64,000 bases of DNA from the NCBI RefSeq assembly GCF_010726765.1, contig NZ_AP022601.1:1302001-1366000 (forward strand), read 5' to 3'. Of this stretch, positions 12,080 through 22,234 are shown piece by piece (positions within the stretch are counted from its first letter, which is position 1; each line of letters opens with the position of its first letter). The translations under genes were made by a program, and so were the position numbers. The notes under the pieces were generated by a model. It worked only from the letters and a program-made list of their open reading frames with translations, ran no database searches and had not been told where the DNA came from. The DNA is from Mycobacterium gallinarum (lineage in GTDB: Bacteria > Actinomycetota > Actinomycetes > Mycobacteriales > Mycobacteriaceae).

Positions 12080-12895
12080 ATGGCCCTGGATACGGCGGAC
12101 CTCGATGGGTTGGTCGCCGTGGCCACGAAGATCCTCGACGATGCGGCCAAGCCGTTCATCGAAGGTCACCGAGCCGATTCGGCGGTCCAGAAGAAGGGCA
12201 ACGACTTCGCCACCGAAGTGGACCTCGCGATCGAACGCCAAGTCGTCGAAGCGCTGCGGCGGGAGACCGGCATCGAGGTGCACGGCGAGGAGTTCGGCGG
12301 CGCCGACGTCGATTCGCCGCTGGTCTGGGTGCTCGATCCGATCGACGGAACGTTCAACTATGCGGCCGGGTCGCCGATGGCAGCCATCCTGCTCGGCTTG
12401 CTGCGAAACGGCGAACCCGTCGCGGGTCTGACATGGGTTCCGTTCACGGGTGAACGGTTCACCGGTGTCATCGGGAAGCCCTTTCGCAGCAACGGTGTTG
12501 AGCAGCCGGCGCTACAGCCCGTGAAGCTGTCCGAAGCCATCGTCGGGGTGAGCACGTTCAACGTCGATTCGCGGGGCAAGGTACCGGGGCGCTACCGGCT
12601 CGCGGTGATCGAGAACCTCAGCCGCAAGTGCTCGCGTATGCGGATGCACGGTGCCACCGGCGTCGACTTCGCCTACACCGCGTCCGGAATCCTCGGCGGT
12701 GCCATCAGCTTCGGTGCGCACGTGTGGGACCACGCCGCGGGTGTCGCGCTGGTGCGGGCGGCAGGCGGCATCGTCACGAACCTGGACGGCACTGATTGGA
12801 CCACCGAATCGCGCTCAGCGTTGGTCGGGGCGCCGGGCGTGCACGGGGAACTACTCGAATTGCTGCAATCGGTCGGCGCACCGGAGGATTACTGA
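12080..12895 (+). CDS. impA: Inositol monophosphatase family protein (ImpA/SuhB-like)
   Basis: This Mg-dependent phosphatase of 271 residues sits inside the histidine operon between hisA and hisF, as Rv1604 (impA) does in M. tuberculosis. Family motifs are the metal-binding VHGEEFGG near residue 71, VWVLDPIDGTFNYAAGSP near 86 and GAHVWDHAAGVALVRAAGG near 212. Members dephosphorylate inositol phosphate or, in some actinobacteria, histidinol phosphate. The operon position makes a histidine-related step possible, but sequence does not decide. The ATG directly follows the hisA stop. Confidence 0.9.
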   Translation: MALDTADLDGLVAVATKILDDAAKPFIEGHRADSAVQKKGNDFATEVDLAIERQVVEALRRETGIEVHGEEFGGADVDSPLVWVLDPIDGTFNYAAGSPMAAILLGLLRNGEPVAGLTWVPFTGERFTGVIGKPFRSNGVEQPALQPVKLSEAIVGVSTFNVDSRGKVPGRYRLAVIENLSRKCSRMRMHGATGVDFAYTASGILGGAISFGAHVWDHAAGVALVRAAGGIVTNLDGTDWTTESRSALVGAPGVHGELLELLQSVGAPEDY

Positions 12896-13669
12896 ATGGA
12901 CCTTGCGGTTCGCATCATTCCCTGCCTGGATGTCGATGACGGCCGGGTCGTCAAGGGCGTGAACTTCGAGAACCTGCGTGACGCCGGGGATCCCGTCGAA
13001 CTGGCCGCCGCATACGACGCCGAGGGCGCCGACGAGCTCACGTTCCTGGATGTCACCGCGTCGTCGGCCGGACGGGCGACGATGCTCGAGGTCGTCAAGC
13101 GCACGGCAGAGCAGGTGTTCATTCCGCTGACGGTCGGCGGTGGCGTGCGGTCGGTGGCCGATGTCGACGTGTTGTTGCGCGCGGGTGCCGACAAGGTCGC
13201 GGTCAACACGGCCGCCATCGCCAGACCAGAACTCCTGGCCGAGTTGTCGCGCCAGTTCGGTTCGCAGTGCATCGTGCTCTCGGTCGACGCACGCACGGTG
13301 CCACGGGACCAGGAGCCGACGCCGTCGGGCTGGGAGGTGACCACCCACGGCGGGCGACGCGGCACCGGGATCGATGCCGTCGAATGGGCCACCAGGGGAG
13401 CCGAACTCGGTGTCGGTGAGATCCTGTTGAACTCGATGGACTTCGACGGCACCAAGGCCGGGTTCGACCTGCCGATGATCGCGGCGGTGCGGGGGGCGGT
13501 CAATGTCCCCGTGATCGCCAGCGGTGGCGCAGGGGCGCCGGAACATTTCGCGCCCGCGGTCGTTGCAGGTGCTGACGCGGTGCTGGCTGCGAGCGTGTTC
13601 CATTTCCGCGAGCTGACGATCAATCAGGTGAAGGCGGCGATGGCGGCAGAAGGGATTGTCGTGAGATGA
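12896..13669 (+). CDS. hisF: Imidazole glycerol phosphate synthase cyclase subunit HisF
   Basis: HisF uses ammonia from HisH to close the imidazole ring, yielding IGP and AICAR. The 257-residue TIM barrel shows the catalytic aspartates in [19 protein letters not shown] near residue 12 and [16 protein letters not shown] near 181. Phosphate loops are [16 protein letters not shown] and [13 protein letters not shown]. It starts one base after the impA stop and overlaps hisI by four bases. Confidence 0.97.
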   Translation: MDLAVRIIPCLDVDDGRVVKGVNFENLRDAGDPVELAAAYDAEGADELTFLDVTASSAGRATMLEVVKRTAEQVFIPLTVGGGVRSVADVDVLLRAGADKVAVNTAAIARPELLAELSRQFGSQCIVLSVDARTVPRDQEPTPSGWEVTTHGGRRGTGIDAVEWATRGAELGVGEILLNSMDFDGTKAGFDLPMIAAVRGAVNVPVIASGGAGAPEHFAPAVVAGADAVLAASVFHFRELTINQVKAAMAAEGIVVR

Positions 13670-14016
13670 GCGCACTAGACGCCGACGTCGCCGCCCGGCT
13701 CAAGCGCGACGCCAACGGATTGTTCACCGCGGTGGTGCAGGAGCGCGGTACCGGCCAGGTGCTGATGGTCGCGTGGATGGACGACGACGCGTTGGCGCGA
13801 ACATTGGAAACCCGTGAGGCGACGTACTATTCGCGGTCGCGGGGTGAACAGTGGGTCAAAGGCGCCACGTCGGGACACACCCAGTATGTGCACTCGGTGC
13901 GACTGGACTGCGATGGTGACACGGTGCTGCTGGAAGTCGACCAGGTCGGCGCTGCATGCCACACCGGCGAGCACAGTTGCTTCGATGCTGACGTGCTTTT
14001 GGCGCCGGAGGAGTGA
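13666..14016 (+). CDS. hisI: Phosphoribosyl-AMP cyclohydrolase HisI
   Basis: HisI opens the adenine ring of phosphoribosyl-AMP. The 116-residue length corresponds to the cyclohydrolase only; HisE would be encoded elsewhere. The zinc ligands lie in [13 protein letters not shown], and the magnesium-binding aspartates in [36 protein letters not shown] is a family signature. It overlaps hisF at the start and an esterase gene at the stop, each by four bases. Confidence 0.96.
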   Translation: MSALDADVAARLKRDANGLFTAVVQERGTGQVLMVAWMDDDALARTLETREATYYSRSRGEQWVKGATSGHTQYVHSVRLDCDGDTVLLEVDQVGAACHTGEHSCFDADVLLAPEE

Positions 14017-15011
14017 CTCTGAAGCGGGTCGCGGCGGTCGTCGGATTGACGCTTGCCGTTGCGGCGGGGCGCAGCCGATTCAAGGTTCGCGATGCGGTGG
14101 GCCGAGTCGCGCCGGAGCTGCGCAGCCCGCTGTTGCCGTATGTCGCGGCTTCGTTGACCGCGAAGAAGTTGCGGGCCTTTCGGTTGATTTTCAAGGTGCG
14201 CACGAAGCCGGGAGCCGACGTCTCCGTCACGCAGCGCCACATCGGCGAGCCAACTGTGCGCACTTTGGTCTTCACGCCGGTGTACCGGGCCGTGCCCAGT
14301 CCGGCGGTGCTGTGGATCCACGGGGGCGGGTATGTCGTCGGCACCCCCGAGTTCGAGGGTGCCGCCACCGGCCGCCTGGTGAATGACCTCGGGGTGGTGG
14401 CGGTTTCGCCGGACTACCGTCTGGCGCCCGAGCACCCATTTCCTGCGGGTTTGGATGACTGCATGGCCGCGCTGCACTGGATGCGCGCCAACGCCGACGA
14501 ATTGGGGATCGATCCGACCCGGATCGCGGTGGTCGGTGCGAGCGCCGGCGGCGGTCTGGCGGCCGCTGTTGCACAGCGTTGCCACGACGAGGGCATTCCG
14601 TTGCGGGCGCAGGTCCTTGTCTATCCGATGCTGGATGACAGATCCACATTGCGCGGCGATCATCGGGGGCAGGGACGTTTCGCGTGGACACCGGAATCGA
14701 ACACGTTCGGCTGGACGGCCTATCTCGGTCGCGCTCCGCGCATGTCGGATGCACCCGAATATGCCGCTCCCGCACGCAGAGTCGATTTGTCCGGGCTCGC
14801 GCCCGCCTGGGTCGGCGTGGGGAACCTCGACGTGTTTCACGATGAAGACGTCGATTATGCGGCGCGGCTGAAAGCCGCCGGAGTGCCGTGCGAGTTGGTC
14901 ACGGTCGAAGGGATGTACCACGGCGCCGATGGCGTGAAGCCCAAAGCGTCGTCGATGCGGGAGTTTCGGGCCAGCATGGTCGAGCATCTCCGAAAGTACC
15001 TCGACGAGTAG
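14013..15011 (+). CDS. Alpha/beta hydrolase, HSL-type esterase/lipase
   Basis: This 332-residue protein is a hormone-sensitive-lipase-like esterase: oxyanion-hole motif [11 protein letters not shown] near residue 98, nucleophile elbow [15 protein letters not shown] near 174, an Asp near the C-terminus in [14 protein letters not shown] and His in EGMYHGADG. The N-terminal 20 residues are hydrophobic and basic and may be a short anchor. The GTG start overlaps hisI by four bases, so it is translated with the his operon although no histidine role is evident. M. tuberculosis has chaA at this position. Confidence 0.9.
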   Translation: MTLKRVAAVVGLTLAVAAGRSRFKVRDAVGRVAPELRSPLLPYVAASLTAKKLRAFRLIFKVRTKPGADVSVTQRHIGEPTVRTLVFTPVYRAVPSPAVLWIHGGGYVVGTPEFEGAATGRLVNDLGVVAVSPDYRLAPEHPFPAGLDDCMAALHWMRANADELGIDPTRIAVVGASAGGGLAAAVAQRCHDEGIPLRAQVLVYPMLDDRSTLRGDHRGQGRFAWTPESNTFGWTAYLGRAPRMSDAPEYAAPARRVDLSGLAPAWVGVGNLDVFHDEDVDYAARLKAAGVPCELVTVEGMYHGADGVKPKASSMREFRASMVEHLRKYLDE

Positions 15012-15108
15012 ACGGGCTGATTCGGCCAACGCCGGCGCTCGCTTCACCCGCGCGGACGGGCGCGAGTCGCCAAGTCACGCGGATGTCCGATGCACCCGCC
15101 TTTGACGC

Positions 15109-15909
15109 TCAGCGGTCGATGATGCGGGTGACCTTGGCGCGCGCGGTCCATCGGCCTTCGTCGTAGCCGACGACCACCGGATGGTCGAACGCGGCGCTGA
15201 CGTTGTGGGTCGTCACCGTTGTCCGCGCGGGACCGACGGCGATGGTGCGCCCTTCGGCGATCAGCAACGCGTGCGTCGTGGTTGTCGGTAGCTCCTCGAG
15301 ATGGTGGGTGACAAGTATCGACGCGACGTCGGGATGCGTCTCGTCGAGCGAATCGATGGTTTCCAACAGCTGTTCTCGCGCGGCGACATCGAGGCCCGTT
15401 GTGGGCTCGTCGAGCAACAGCAGTCGCGGTTCGGATACCAGCGCGCGGGCGATGAGGGTGCGACCCCGTTCTCCCTGCGACAGGGTCGGCCATACATCAG
15501 TCGTCTTGTGCGACAAGCCGACCGCGTCGATCATCGCGTCCGCCCGGCCGAGTTCGTCGGGACTGGGCGCCCAACGCATCGGGAGATCGATGGTCGCCGT
15601 GATACCCGTCAGCACCACCTCGCGCACCGTCAACGAATACTGCAGCCGGTGACGGGGATTGACGTGACCGATGGAGTGCCGCAGCCGGGCGAGGTCCACG
15701 CGCCCCATCTGCTCGCCGAGAATGCGCACGGTGCCTGAGCTCGGAAACATGACGGCCGCGCAGAATCCCAGCAGCGTGCTCTTGCCGGCACCGTTGGGGC
15801 CGAGCAACGCCCAATGCTCGCCGGCGTTCACGGTGAGCGAGATGCCGTCGATGATCTGCTTGCCGTCGCGACGGAACGTCACGTCGGCGAGTTCGAGAAC
15901 CGGCGTCAC
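15109..15909 (-). CDS. ABC transporter ATP-binding protein without a neighbouring permease
   Basis: This 266-residue ATPase carries Walker A LLGPNGAGKSTLL near residue 35, the signature LSQGERGRTLIARAL near 142, Walker B RLLLLDEPTTGLDVAA near 160 and the switch His in LVTHHLEEL. Resemblance is to single ATPases of the molybdate/iron-siderophore type. No membrane permease lies within several kilobases, so the partner is unknown, and a non-transport role is possible. The GTG start overlaps the bcp stop by four bases, so the two genes form a minus-strand operon. Confidence 0.88.
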   Translation of the reverse strand: MTPVLELADVTFRRDGKQIIDGISLTVNAGEHWALLGPNGAGKSTLLGFCAAVMFPSSGTVRILGEQMGRVDLARLRHSIGHVNPRHRLQYSLTVREVVLTGITATIDLPMRWAPSPDELGRADAMIDAVGLSHKTTDVWPTLSQGERGRTLIARALVSEPRLLLLDEPTTGLDVAAREQLLETIDSLDETHPDVASILVTHHLEELPTTTTHALLIAEGRTIAVGPARTTVTTHNVSAAFDHPVVVGYDEGRWTARAKVTRIIDR

Positions 15910-16370
15910 GCGGACTGACGTTGGCGCAGCACCTCCAGCGCCTTGTCTGCGTGGGTGTCCATGTTGACCTCGCTGGCTATCACCTCGAGGACCGTGCGAT
16001 CGGTGTCGATCACAAACGTTGTCCGCTTGACCGGCGACAGCTTGCCCAACAATCCGCGCTTCACCCCGAACTGTGCGGCGACGGCGCCGCCGGTGTCCGA
16101 CAGCAGCGGATAGTCGAAGCTCTGCTTGTCAGCGAATTTCGCCTGCTTCTCGACGGCGTCGGTGCTGATGCCGACGCGGCTGGCGCCGACCGCGGCGAAC
16201 TCCGAAGCCAGATCGCGGAAGTGACACGCCTCCTTGGTGCAACCCAGAGTCATCGCGGCGGGATAGAAGAACAGCGCGATCGGTCCGCCCGCGAGCAACT
16301 CCGTGAGGCTTCGCACAGTGCCTGTCTGGTCCGGCAATTCGAACTCTGCAACCTGGTCACCACGTTTCAT
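15906..16370 (-). CDS. bcpB: Peroxiredoxin, Bcp/PrxQ family
   Basis: This thiol peroxidase of 154 residues reduces hydrogen and organic peroxides. The peroxidatic Cys is in PAAMTLGCTKEACHFRDLA near residue 43, with a second cysteine five residues later as in atypical two-Cys PrxQ. VKRGLLGKLSPVKRTTFVID matches mycobacterial BcpB. The frame is open to 16460, but family homology begins at MKRGDQVAEFELPDQTG, so ATG 16370 is used. It is divergent from the gene at 16438 and coupled to the downstream ABC ATPase. Confidence 0.93.
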   Translation of the reverse strand: MKRGDQVAEFELPDQTGTVRSLTELLAGGPIALFFYPAAMTLGCTKEACHFRDLASEFAAVGASRVGISTDAVEKQAKFADKQSFDYPLLSDTGGAVAAQFGVKRGLLGKLSPVKRTTFVIDTDRTVLEVIASEVNMDTHADKALEVLRQRQSA

Positions 16371-16437
16371 GAGCGTCACGCTACGCCCACAGAAAATCGT
16401 TGGCGCGGGTTGCCGTGTCCGTGAGAGCGTGCCTCCG

Positions 16438-17157
16438 ATGCTGGATGTCGACGAGTTCATGTCCCATGGCTACGCGAAGATCGAGCAGGCAGCCCTGCGT
16501 GGCGCCGCCGACGCGGCGCGCACCGCACTGTGGCAGCAGCTGGGATTGTCGCCCGACCATCCCGCCGGCTGGTCGGACCCGGTCCGCTGGGTGGCGGATC
16601 TGACGGGGCAGGGGCCGTTCGGTGAGCTGGTGCGCAGCCCCGCGCTGGCGCAAGCCCTGGACAGTGTCTGCGGTGTCGGAGGGTGGTTGCCGCGAGGCGC
16701 GTTGGGCAACATCCCCGTTCGGTTCCCCGTTGCAGCGCGCGACGACGACCGCGGCTGGCACATCGATGCCAATACGCCGCAACCCGACGGGTCGTGGGCA
16801 GTGACCGGCCGTCCGCACACGGTGCTGTTGCTCACCCTGCTTTCGGAGGTCGGTCCGGACGACGCACCCACTCGTATTCGGGCCGGATCGCACCGCGACG
16901 TGGCGCGAGTGCTGGGTCCGAATGCGGTGGACTTGGCCGAGATGGGTCGGCTGGTCGACGACGCGAGCGCTGAGCGATCGGTCGTGCACGCCACCGGCGG
17001 GCCCGGTGACATGTACCTCGTCCACCCGTTCACGGTGCATGCCGCCGACGAGCACCGCGGCCGCACGCCGCGGTTCATGGCGCAGGGGCCGGTCGTGCTG
17101 ACCAGCCCGCTGACCCCTGCGTCGTCGTCGCCGCTGGCACGCGTCTGGGAGAATTGA
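16438..17157 (+). CDS. Phytanoyl-CoA dioxygenase (PhyH)-like protein
   Basis: This protein of 239 residues looks like a non-haem iron/2-oxoglutarate oxygenase of the PhyH type. A His-x-Asp pair is in RGWHIDANTPQPDG near residue 103, and a distal His in YLVHPFTVHAADEHRG near 200 precedes the 2-oxoglutarate arginine (RTPRFMAQGP). Substrate unknown. The open frame extends to 16303, but the ATG at 16438 starts at recognisable sequence (MLDVDEFMSHGYAKIE). It lies three bases before trpE and is probably cotranscribed with it. Confidence 0.75.
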   Translation: MLDVDEFMSHGYAKIEQAALRGAADAARTALWQQLGLSPDHPAGWSDPVRWVADLTGQGPFGELVRSPALAQALDSVCGVGGWLPRGALGNIPVRFPVAARDDDRGWHIDANTPQPDGSWAVTGRPHTVLLLTLLSEVGPDDAPTRIRAGSHRDVARVLGPNAVDLAEMGRLVDDASAERSVVHATGGPGDMYLVHPFTVHAADEHRGRTPRFMAQGPVVLTSPLTPASSSPLARVWEN

Positions 17158-17160
17158 TGA

Positions 17161-18687
17161 GTGCAATCGACCGCCAACCTTGCCCTCACCACCTCACGCG
17201 AGGACTTCCGGGCGCTGGCCGCCGAGCATCGGGTGGTGCCGGTGACCCGCAAGGTGCTGGCCGACAGTGAGACTCCGCTGTCGGCGTACCGCAAGCTGGC
17301 CGCCAACCGGCCGGGGACGTTCTTGCTCGAGTCGGCCGAGAACGGCCGGTCGTGGTCGCGGTGGTCGTTCATCGGCGCCGGTGCGCCGTCGGCGCTGACG
17401 GTCCGTGACGGCGAGGCCGTCTGGCTGGGCACCACCCCGAAGGATGCACCCACCGGCGGTGAGCCGCTCGCGGCCCTGCGCGCGACGCTGGAGCTGCTGA
17501 AGACCGAACCGGTGACGGGCCTGCCTCCACTTTCGTCGGGTCTCGTGGGGTTCTTCGCCTACGACATGGTGCGGCGTCTGGAGAAGCTGCCGTCGCTTGC
17601 GGTGGACGATCTGGGACTGCCGGACATGTTGCTGCTGCTGGCCACCGACGTGGCCGCCGTCGACCACCATGAGGGCACGATCACGCTGATAGCCAACGCG
17701 GTGAACTGGAACGGCACCGACGAGCGGGTGGACTGGGCCTACGACGACGCGGTCGGCCGGCTCGATGTGATGACCGCGGCCCTCGGCGAGCCCCTCCCGT
17801 CGACCGTCGCGACGTTCAGCAGGCCCGAGCCGCTGCACCGTTCACAGCGCACCGTGGAGGAATACACGGCGATCGTCGAGAAACTCGTCGGCGACATCGA
17901 GGCGGGCGAGGCGTTCCAGGTGGTGCCGTCACAGCGGTTCGAGATGGATACCGACGCCGATCCGTTCGACGTGTACCGGATGCTGCGGGTGAGCAACCCG
18001 AGCCCGTACATGTATCTGCTCAATGTGCCCAACGATGAAGGTGGACTGGACTTTTCGATCGTCGGATCAAGCCCGGAAGCGCTGGTGACGGTCAAGGATG
18101 GCCGGGCGTCGACGCATCCGATCGCGGGCACACGGTGGCGCGGGCAGACCGAGGAAGAGGATCTGCTGCTCGAGAAGGAGTTGCTCCACGACGACAAGGA
18201 GCGCGCCGAGCACCTGATGCTGGTCGATCTGGGCCGCAACGACCTCGGTCGGGTCTGCCGGCCGGGGACCGTGCGGGTCGAGGACTACAGCCACATCGAG
18301 CGATACAGCCACGTCATGCACATCGTGTCGACGGTGCATGGCGAGCTGGCCGACGACAAGACCGCGTTGGACGCGGTGACGGCGTGCTTCCCGGCAGGCA
18401 CGCTGTCCGGGGCGCCGAAGGTGCGCGCCATGGAGCTGATCGAGGAGGTCGAGAAGACCCGTCGCGGGCTATACGGCGGCGTGCTTGGCTATCTGGACTT
18501 CGCGGGCAACGCCGATTTCGCGATCGCGATTCGCACGGCGTTGATGCGCGCAGGCACGGCGTATGTGCAGGCCGGTGGTGGAGTTGTGGCCGACTCCAAC
18601 GGGCCGTACGAGTACACGGAGGCGGCGAACAAGGCCCGCGCGGTGCTGAACGCCATCGCGGCAGCGGAAACGCTGACCGAACCGTGA
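17161..18687 (+). CDS. trpE: Anthranilate synthase component I TrpE
   Basis: TrpE makes anthranilate from chorismate using ammonia delivered by a TrpG-type subunit, which is not in this window. It has 508 residues. The tryptophan feedback site is visible as [18 protein letters not shown] near residue 55. The chorismate-binding core contains [37 protein letters not shown] and [20 protein letters not shown]. The GTG start at 17161 gives the mycobacterial N-terminus ([20 protein letters not shown]). It overlaps the next membrane gene by four bases. Confidence 0.97.
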   Translation: MQSTANLALTTSREDFRALAAEHRVVPVTRKVLADSETPLSAYRKLAANRPGTFLLESAENGRSWSRWSFIGAGAPSALTVRDGEAVWLGTTPKDAPTGGEPLAALRATLELLKTEPVTGLPPLSSGLVGFFAYDMVRRLEKLPSLAVDDLGLPDMLLLLATDVAAVDHHEGTITLIANAVNWNGTDERVDWAYDDAVGRLDVMTAALGEPLPSTVATFSRPEPLHRSQRTVEEYTAIVEKLVGDIEAGEAFQVVPSQRFEMDTDADPFDVYRMLRVSNPSPYMYLLNVPNDEGGLDFSIVGSSPEALVTVKDGRASTHPIAGTRWRGQTEEEDLLLEKELLHDDKERAEHLMLVDLGRNDLGRVCRPGTVRVEDYSHIERYSHVMHIVSTVHGELADDKTALDAVTACFPAGTLSGAPKVRAMELIEEVEKTRRGLYGGVLGYLDFAGNADFAIAIRTALMRAGTAYVQAGGGVVADSNGPYEYTEAANKARAVLNAIAAAETLTEP

Positions 18688-19262
18688 TTCGGATCGCGCA
18701 GCTCGGGCTGGTGCTGGCCGCGGCGGGGTTATGGGGGGCGTCGCGGATGACGTGGGTCGATGTGACGTCGTTCGACGGGCTGGGGCAGCCCAGGACGATC
18801 GCGCTGTCCGGTGGGTCGTGGTCGACGGCACTTGTGCCGCTGGCCGTTCTGCTGCTGGCCACCGCCGTCGCCGCGCTGGCGGTGCGAGGTTGGCCGTTGC
18901 GGGCGCTGGCTGTACTGGCGGCGATCGCCAGCGCCGGTATGGCGTATCTGGCGATCAGCCTGTGGCTGGTGCGTGATGTCGGCGTCAGGGCGTCTGCTCT
19001 GGCCGATGCGCCAGTCGCCGACCTGGTCGGGACTCAGCGGCACTACGGGGGTGCGCTGGTCACGGCGATGGCAGCGGTCGTCACACTCGTGTGTGCCGTG
19101 CTGCTGCTGCGCTCGGCGTCCAGGAACGTCTCGGGTGTGGCTCGCTACGCACGCCGTACGGCTGTTCCGGCGGACAAATCGGACGACGCGATGTCGGAGC
19201 GACAGCTGTGGGAAGCGCTCGACGAAGGCCGCGACCCGACCGACCCGGGCGAGGGGCGGTGA
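18684..19262 (+). CDS. trp-operon-associated integral membrane protein
   Basis: This 192-residue protein has four likely transmembrane segments: about residues 3-20, 43-65, 70-93 and 125-148. The first loop carries conserved tryptophans ([13 protein letters not shown]). It sits between trpE and trpC like Rv1610, and such proteins are a recognised actinobacterial family found in trp operons (TIGR02234). The biochemical role is unknown; transport or enzyme anchoring are guesses. The C-terminal tail is charged ([15 protein letters not shown]). The GTG start overlaps trpE by four bases. Confidence 0.85.
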   Translation: MIRIAQLGLVLAAAGLWGASRMTWVDVTSFDGLGQPRTIALSGGSWSTALVPLAVLLLATAVAALAVRGWPLRALAVLAAIASAGMAYLAISLWLVRDVGVRASALADAPVADLVGTQRHYGGALVTAMAAVVTLVCAVLLLRSASRNVSGVARYARRTAVPADKSDDAMSERQLWEALDEGRDPTDPGEGR

Positions 19263-19334
19263 CACCGGAGGGTGTGGCGACCCGTTACCCTTCGATAGAG
19301 ATCTGTGGGCATCATCCGAGAGGAATCAACTCCC

Positions 19335-20153
19335 ATGAGTTCGGCAACCGTGCTCGACACCATCATTGAGGGTGTTCGTGCTGATGTCGCAGCTCGCGAG
19401 GCTGTTCTACCGCTCGCAGACATCAAGGAAGCGGCGAAGGCCGCACCGTCTCCGCTGGACGTATTGGCGGCTCTGCGCGAACCCGGCATCGGCGTGATCG
19501 CGGAAGTGAAGCGCGCCAGCCCGTCACGCGGAGAGCTGGCGTCGATCTCGGATCCTGCGGCGCTCGCTCGCGCATACGAGGACGGCGGCGCACGCATCAT
19601 CAGTGTGCTGACCGAACAGCGCCGGTTCAACGGCTCTCTGGACGATCTCGACGCAGTGCGCGCAGCGGTGTCAATCCCGGTGCTGCGCAAGGACTTCATC
19701 ATCGGCCCGTATCAGATTCACGAGGCGCGCGCCCACGGCGCCGACATGTTGCTGCTGATCGTCGCCGCGCTCGGACAGCAGGCGCTGGAGTCCATGCTCG
19801 ACCGCACCGAATCGCTCGGGATGACAGCGCTTGTCGAGGTGCACACCGAAGAGGAAGCGGATCGAGCCCTGCAGGCAGGTGCGAAAGTCATCGGAGTCAA
19901 CGCACGCGATCTGAAGACACTGAACGTCGACCGGGACTGCTTCGCGCGCATCGCGCCTGGCCTGCCGAGCGGGGTCATCCGCATCGCCGAGTCGGGTGTT
20001 CGCGGCACTGCCGATCTACTCGCATACGCCGGAGCAGGGGCCGATGCCGTGCTCGTCGGCGAGGGACTGGTCACCAGTGGTGACCCCCGCGGCGCCGTTG
20101 CCGATCTGGTCACCGCAGGAACGCACCCGTCCTGCCCGAAACCCTCACGCTGA
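19335..20153 (+). CDS. trpC: Indole-3-glycerol-phosphate synthase TrpC
   Basis: TrpC closes the indole ring from CdRP. The single-domain protein has 272 residues. The catalytic lysines lie in [16 protein letters not shown] near residue 60 and [20 protein letters not shown] near 119; INARDL-like [13 protein letters not shown] and [13 protein letters not shown] complete the active site. ATG 19335 matches the family start ([18 protein letters not shown]) and is preceded by a 72-base gap after the membrane gene, with GAGAGGAA as ribosome site. A repeat-derived mini-ORF separates it from trpB. Confidence 0.96.
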   Translation: MSSATVLDTIIEGVRADVAAREAVLPLADIKEAAKAAPSPLDVLAALREPGIGVIAEVKRASPSRGELASISDPAALARAYEDGGARIISVLTEQRRFNGSLDDLDAVRAAVSIPVLRKDFIIGPYQIHEARAHGADMLLLIVAALGQQALESMLDRTESLGMTALVEVHTEEEADRALQAGAKVIGVNARDLKTLNVDRDCFARIAPGLPSGVIRIAESGVRGTADLLAYAGAGADAVLVGEGLVTSGDPRGAVADLVTAGTHPSCPKPSR

Positions 20154-20159
20154 CACGGC

Positions 20160-20180
20160 GATGAGCCGCTTGCGCGAAGA
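20160..20180 (+). repeat. 21-bp repeat, copy 2, upstream of trpB
   Basis: These 21 bases are identical to 8948-8968 at the hisC start. Here the repeat encodes the beginning of a nine-codon mini-ORF. Confidence 0.8.
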
Positions 20181-20190
20181 GCTTCGTTGA
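20161..20190 (+). CDS. Nine-codon mini-ORF coupled to trpB
   Basis: ATG 20161 opens a frame for MSRLREELR that ends at TGA 20188-20190. The last base of that stop is the first base of the trpB ATG (TGATG). The mini-ORF begins seven bases after the trpC stop and is mostly made of the 21-bp repeat. It could couple trpB translation to ribosomes arriving from trpC. Whether it is translated is unknown. Confidence 0.35.
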   Translation: MSRLREELR

Positions 20191-21449
20191 TGGCCGACCT
20201 CGCCGGGCCGGAGTTGCCGCGTTCCAGCGCAGCGGTGGCCGAACCCACAGTTCACGATCCCGATGCGCGCGGCCATTTCGGTGTCTATGGTGGACGATTC
20301 GTCCCCGAGGCGCTGATGACGGTGATCGAAGAGGTGACCGCCGCCTACGAGAAGGTTCGTGGCGATCAGGCGTTCCTCGATGAACTGGATCGGCTGCAGC
20401 GTCATTACACCGGCAGGCCGTCGCCGATCTACGAGGCGACGAGGCTTTCCGAGCACGCGGGTGGGGCGCGACTGTTCCTGAAGCGAGAAGACCTCAACCA
20501 CACCGGATCTCACAAGATCAACAATGTGCTCGGTCAGGCGCTGCTGGCCAAGCAGATGGGCAAGTCGCGGGTGATCGCCGAGACGGGCGCCGGCCAGCAC
20601 GGGGTGGCGACCGCTACCGCCTGTGCACTGCTGGGTCTGGAGTGCATCATCTACATGGGTGCCGTCGACACGGCACGTCAGGCGCTGAACGTCGCGCGGA
20701 TGCGCCTGCTCGGCGCGGAAGTGGTTTCCGTCGAGGCCGGTTCGAAGACGCTCAAGGATGCGATCAACGAAGCCTTTCGCGATTGGGTCACGAACGCCGA
20801 CAACACCTATTACTGCTTCGGCACCGCGGCGGGACCTCACCCGTTCCCGACGATGGTGCGCGACTTCCAGCGGGTGATCGGGCTCGAGGCGCGCGCGCAG
20901 ATCCAGTCGCAGGCCGGCCGACTGCCCGATGTGGTGACGGCGTGTGTGGGTGGCGGGTCGAATGCGATCGGAATCTTCCATGCGTTCATCGACGATCCCG
21001 GGACGCGGTTGGTCGGCTTCGAAGCGGCGGGCGACGGCGTCGAAACCGGGCGTCACGCAGCGACATTCGCGGGCGGGACACCAGGGGCATTTCAGGGTTC
21101 GTTCTCGTACTTGCTTCAGGACGAGGATGGTCAAACCATCGAATCCCATTCGATTTCGGCTGGTTTGGACTATCCGGGTGTGGGTCCCGAGCATGCGTTC
21201 CTGAAGGACATCGGCCGCGCCGAATATCGGCCGATCACCGACACCGAGGCGATGGATGCGTTCGCACTGTTGTGCCGCACCGAGGGAATCATCCCGGCCA
21301 TCGAGTCGGCGCACGCCGTCGCCGGAGCGCTGAAGCTGGGCAAGGAACTGGGTAGCGGCGCGATCATTCTGATCAACCTGTCGGGACGCGGCGACAAGGA
21401 TGTCGAGACGGCGGCGAAATGGTTCGGTCTGATGGACGGTGAATCGTGA
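20190..21449 (+). CDS. trpB: Tryptophan synthase beta subunit TrpB
   Basis: TrpB joins indole and serine using PLP. It has 419 residues. The PLP lysine is in [20 protein letters not shown] near residue 103, the catalytic glutamate in [17 protein letters not shown] and the phosphate loop in [10 protein letters not shown]. The C-terminal [17 protein letters not shown] is typical. The upstream TTG at 20187 is in frame, but ATG 20190, which overlaps the mini-ORF stop, is preferred. It overlaps trpA by four bases. Confidence 0.97.
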   Translation: MADLAGPELPRSSAAVAEPTVHDPDARGHFGVYGGRFVPEALMTVIEEVTAAYEKVRGDQAFLDELDRLQRHYTGRPSPIYEATRLSEHAGGARLFLKREDLNHTGSHKINNVLGQALLAKQMGKSRVIAETGAGQHGVATATACALLGLECIIYMGAVDTARQALNVARMRLLGAEVVSVEAGSKTLKDAINEAFRDWVTNADNTYYCFGTAAGPHPFPTMVRDFQRVIGLEARAQIQSQAGRLPDVVTACVGGGSNAIGIFHAFIDDPGTRLVGFEAAGDGVETGRHAATFAGGTPGAFQGSFSYLLQDEDGQTIESHSISAGLDYPGVGPEHAFLKDIGRAEYRPITDTEAMDAFALLCRTEGIIPAIESAHAVAGALKLGKELGSGAIILINLSGRGDKDVETAAKWFGLMDGES

Positions 21450-22234
21450 GCCGGTTGGCCGCTATGTTCGACACCTGCCGGTCGGAAGACCGCGCGGCGC
21501 TGATCGGTTACCTGCCGACCGGCTTTCCCGATGTGCCGAAGTCGATCTCGGCGATGACTGCGCTGGTCGAATCCGGCTGCGATCTCGTCGAGGTGGGCAT
21601 CGCGTATTCGGATCCGGGTATGGACGGGCCGACGATCGCGGCGGCCACCGAAGTGGCGCTGCGCGGCGGTGTGCGGGTACGCGACACATTGGCGGCGGTG
21701 GAGGCGATCAGCAACGCGGGCGGTCGGGCCGTCGTGATGACCTACTGGAATGTGGCGCTGCGCTGGGGTGTCGACGCGTTTGCGCGCGATCTGGCCGCGG
21801 CAGGCGGACTGGGGATGATCACGCCCGATCTGATTCCCGATGAGGCGTCGGAGTGGATCGAGGTATCGGAAGTCCACGACCTGGACCGCATTTTTCTGGT
21901 GGCGCCATCGTCGACGCCCGAGCGGTTGGCGGCGACGGTTGAGGCTTCACGCGGATTCGTTTATGCCGCATCGACGATGGGTGTGACCGGCGCGCGCGAC
22001 GCCGTATCCAATGCGGCGCCCGCGTTGGTCAGCCGCGTGAAAGCGGTGTCGGATATCCCGGTCGGCGTCGGCCTCGGTGTGCGGTCACGCGAGCAGGCGG
22101 CAGAGATCGGTGCATATGCGGACGGGGTGATCGTGGGTTCGGCGCTGGTGTCAGCCCTGCAGGAGGGAGAGGACGCGGTGCGGACACTGACCGCTGAGCT
22201 CGCCGAGGGCGTACGGCAGAGGGTTACCGCGTGA
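21446..22234 (+). CDS. trpA: Tryptophan synthase alpha subunit TrpA
   Basis: TrpA cleaves indole-3-glycerol phosphate and passes indole to TrpB. It has 262 residues. The catalytic acids lie in [17 protein letters not shown] near residue 49, and the conserved segments [36 protein letters not shown]-like [28 protein letters not shown] and [13 protein letters not shown] are present. The GTG start overlaps trpB by four bases, and the stop overlaps the lgt GTG. Confidence 0.97.
   Translation: MSRLAAMFDTCRSEDRAALIGYLPTGFPDVPKSISAMTALVESGCDLVEVGIAYSDPGMDGPTIAAATEVALRGGVRVRDTLAAVEAISNAGGRAVVMTYWNVALRWGVDAFARDLAAAGGLGMITPDLIPDEASEWIEVSEVHDLDRIFLVAPSSTPERLAATVEASRGFVYAASTMGVTGARDAVSNAAPALVSRVKAVSDIPVGVGLGVRSREQAAEIGAYADGVIVGSALVSALQEGEDAVRTLTAELAEGVRQRVTA

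Noticed and set aside
18135..18683. Extension of the trp membrane protein into trpE
   Set aside because: The Arg/Gly-rich extension is trpE read out of frame; GTG 18684 gives a normal membrane protein.
19259..19291. Possible promoter before trpC (TGACA and TACCCT)
   Set aside because: Spacing between the two hexamers is too long, and the gene can be transcribed from trpE.
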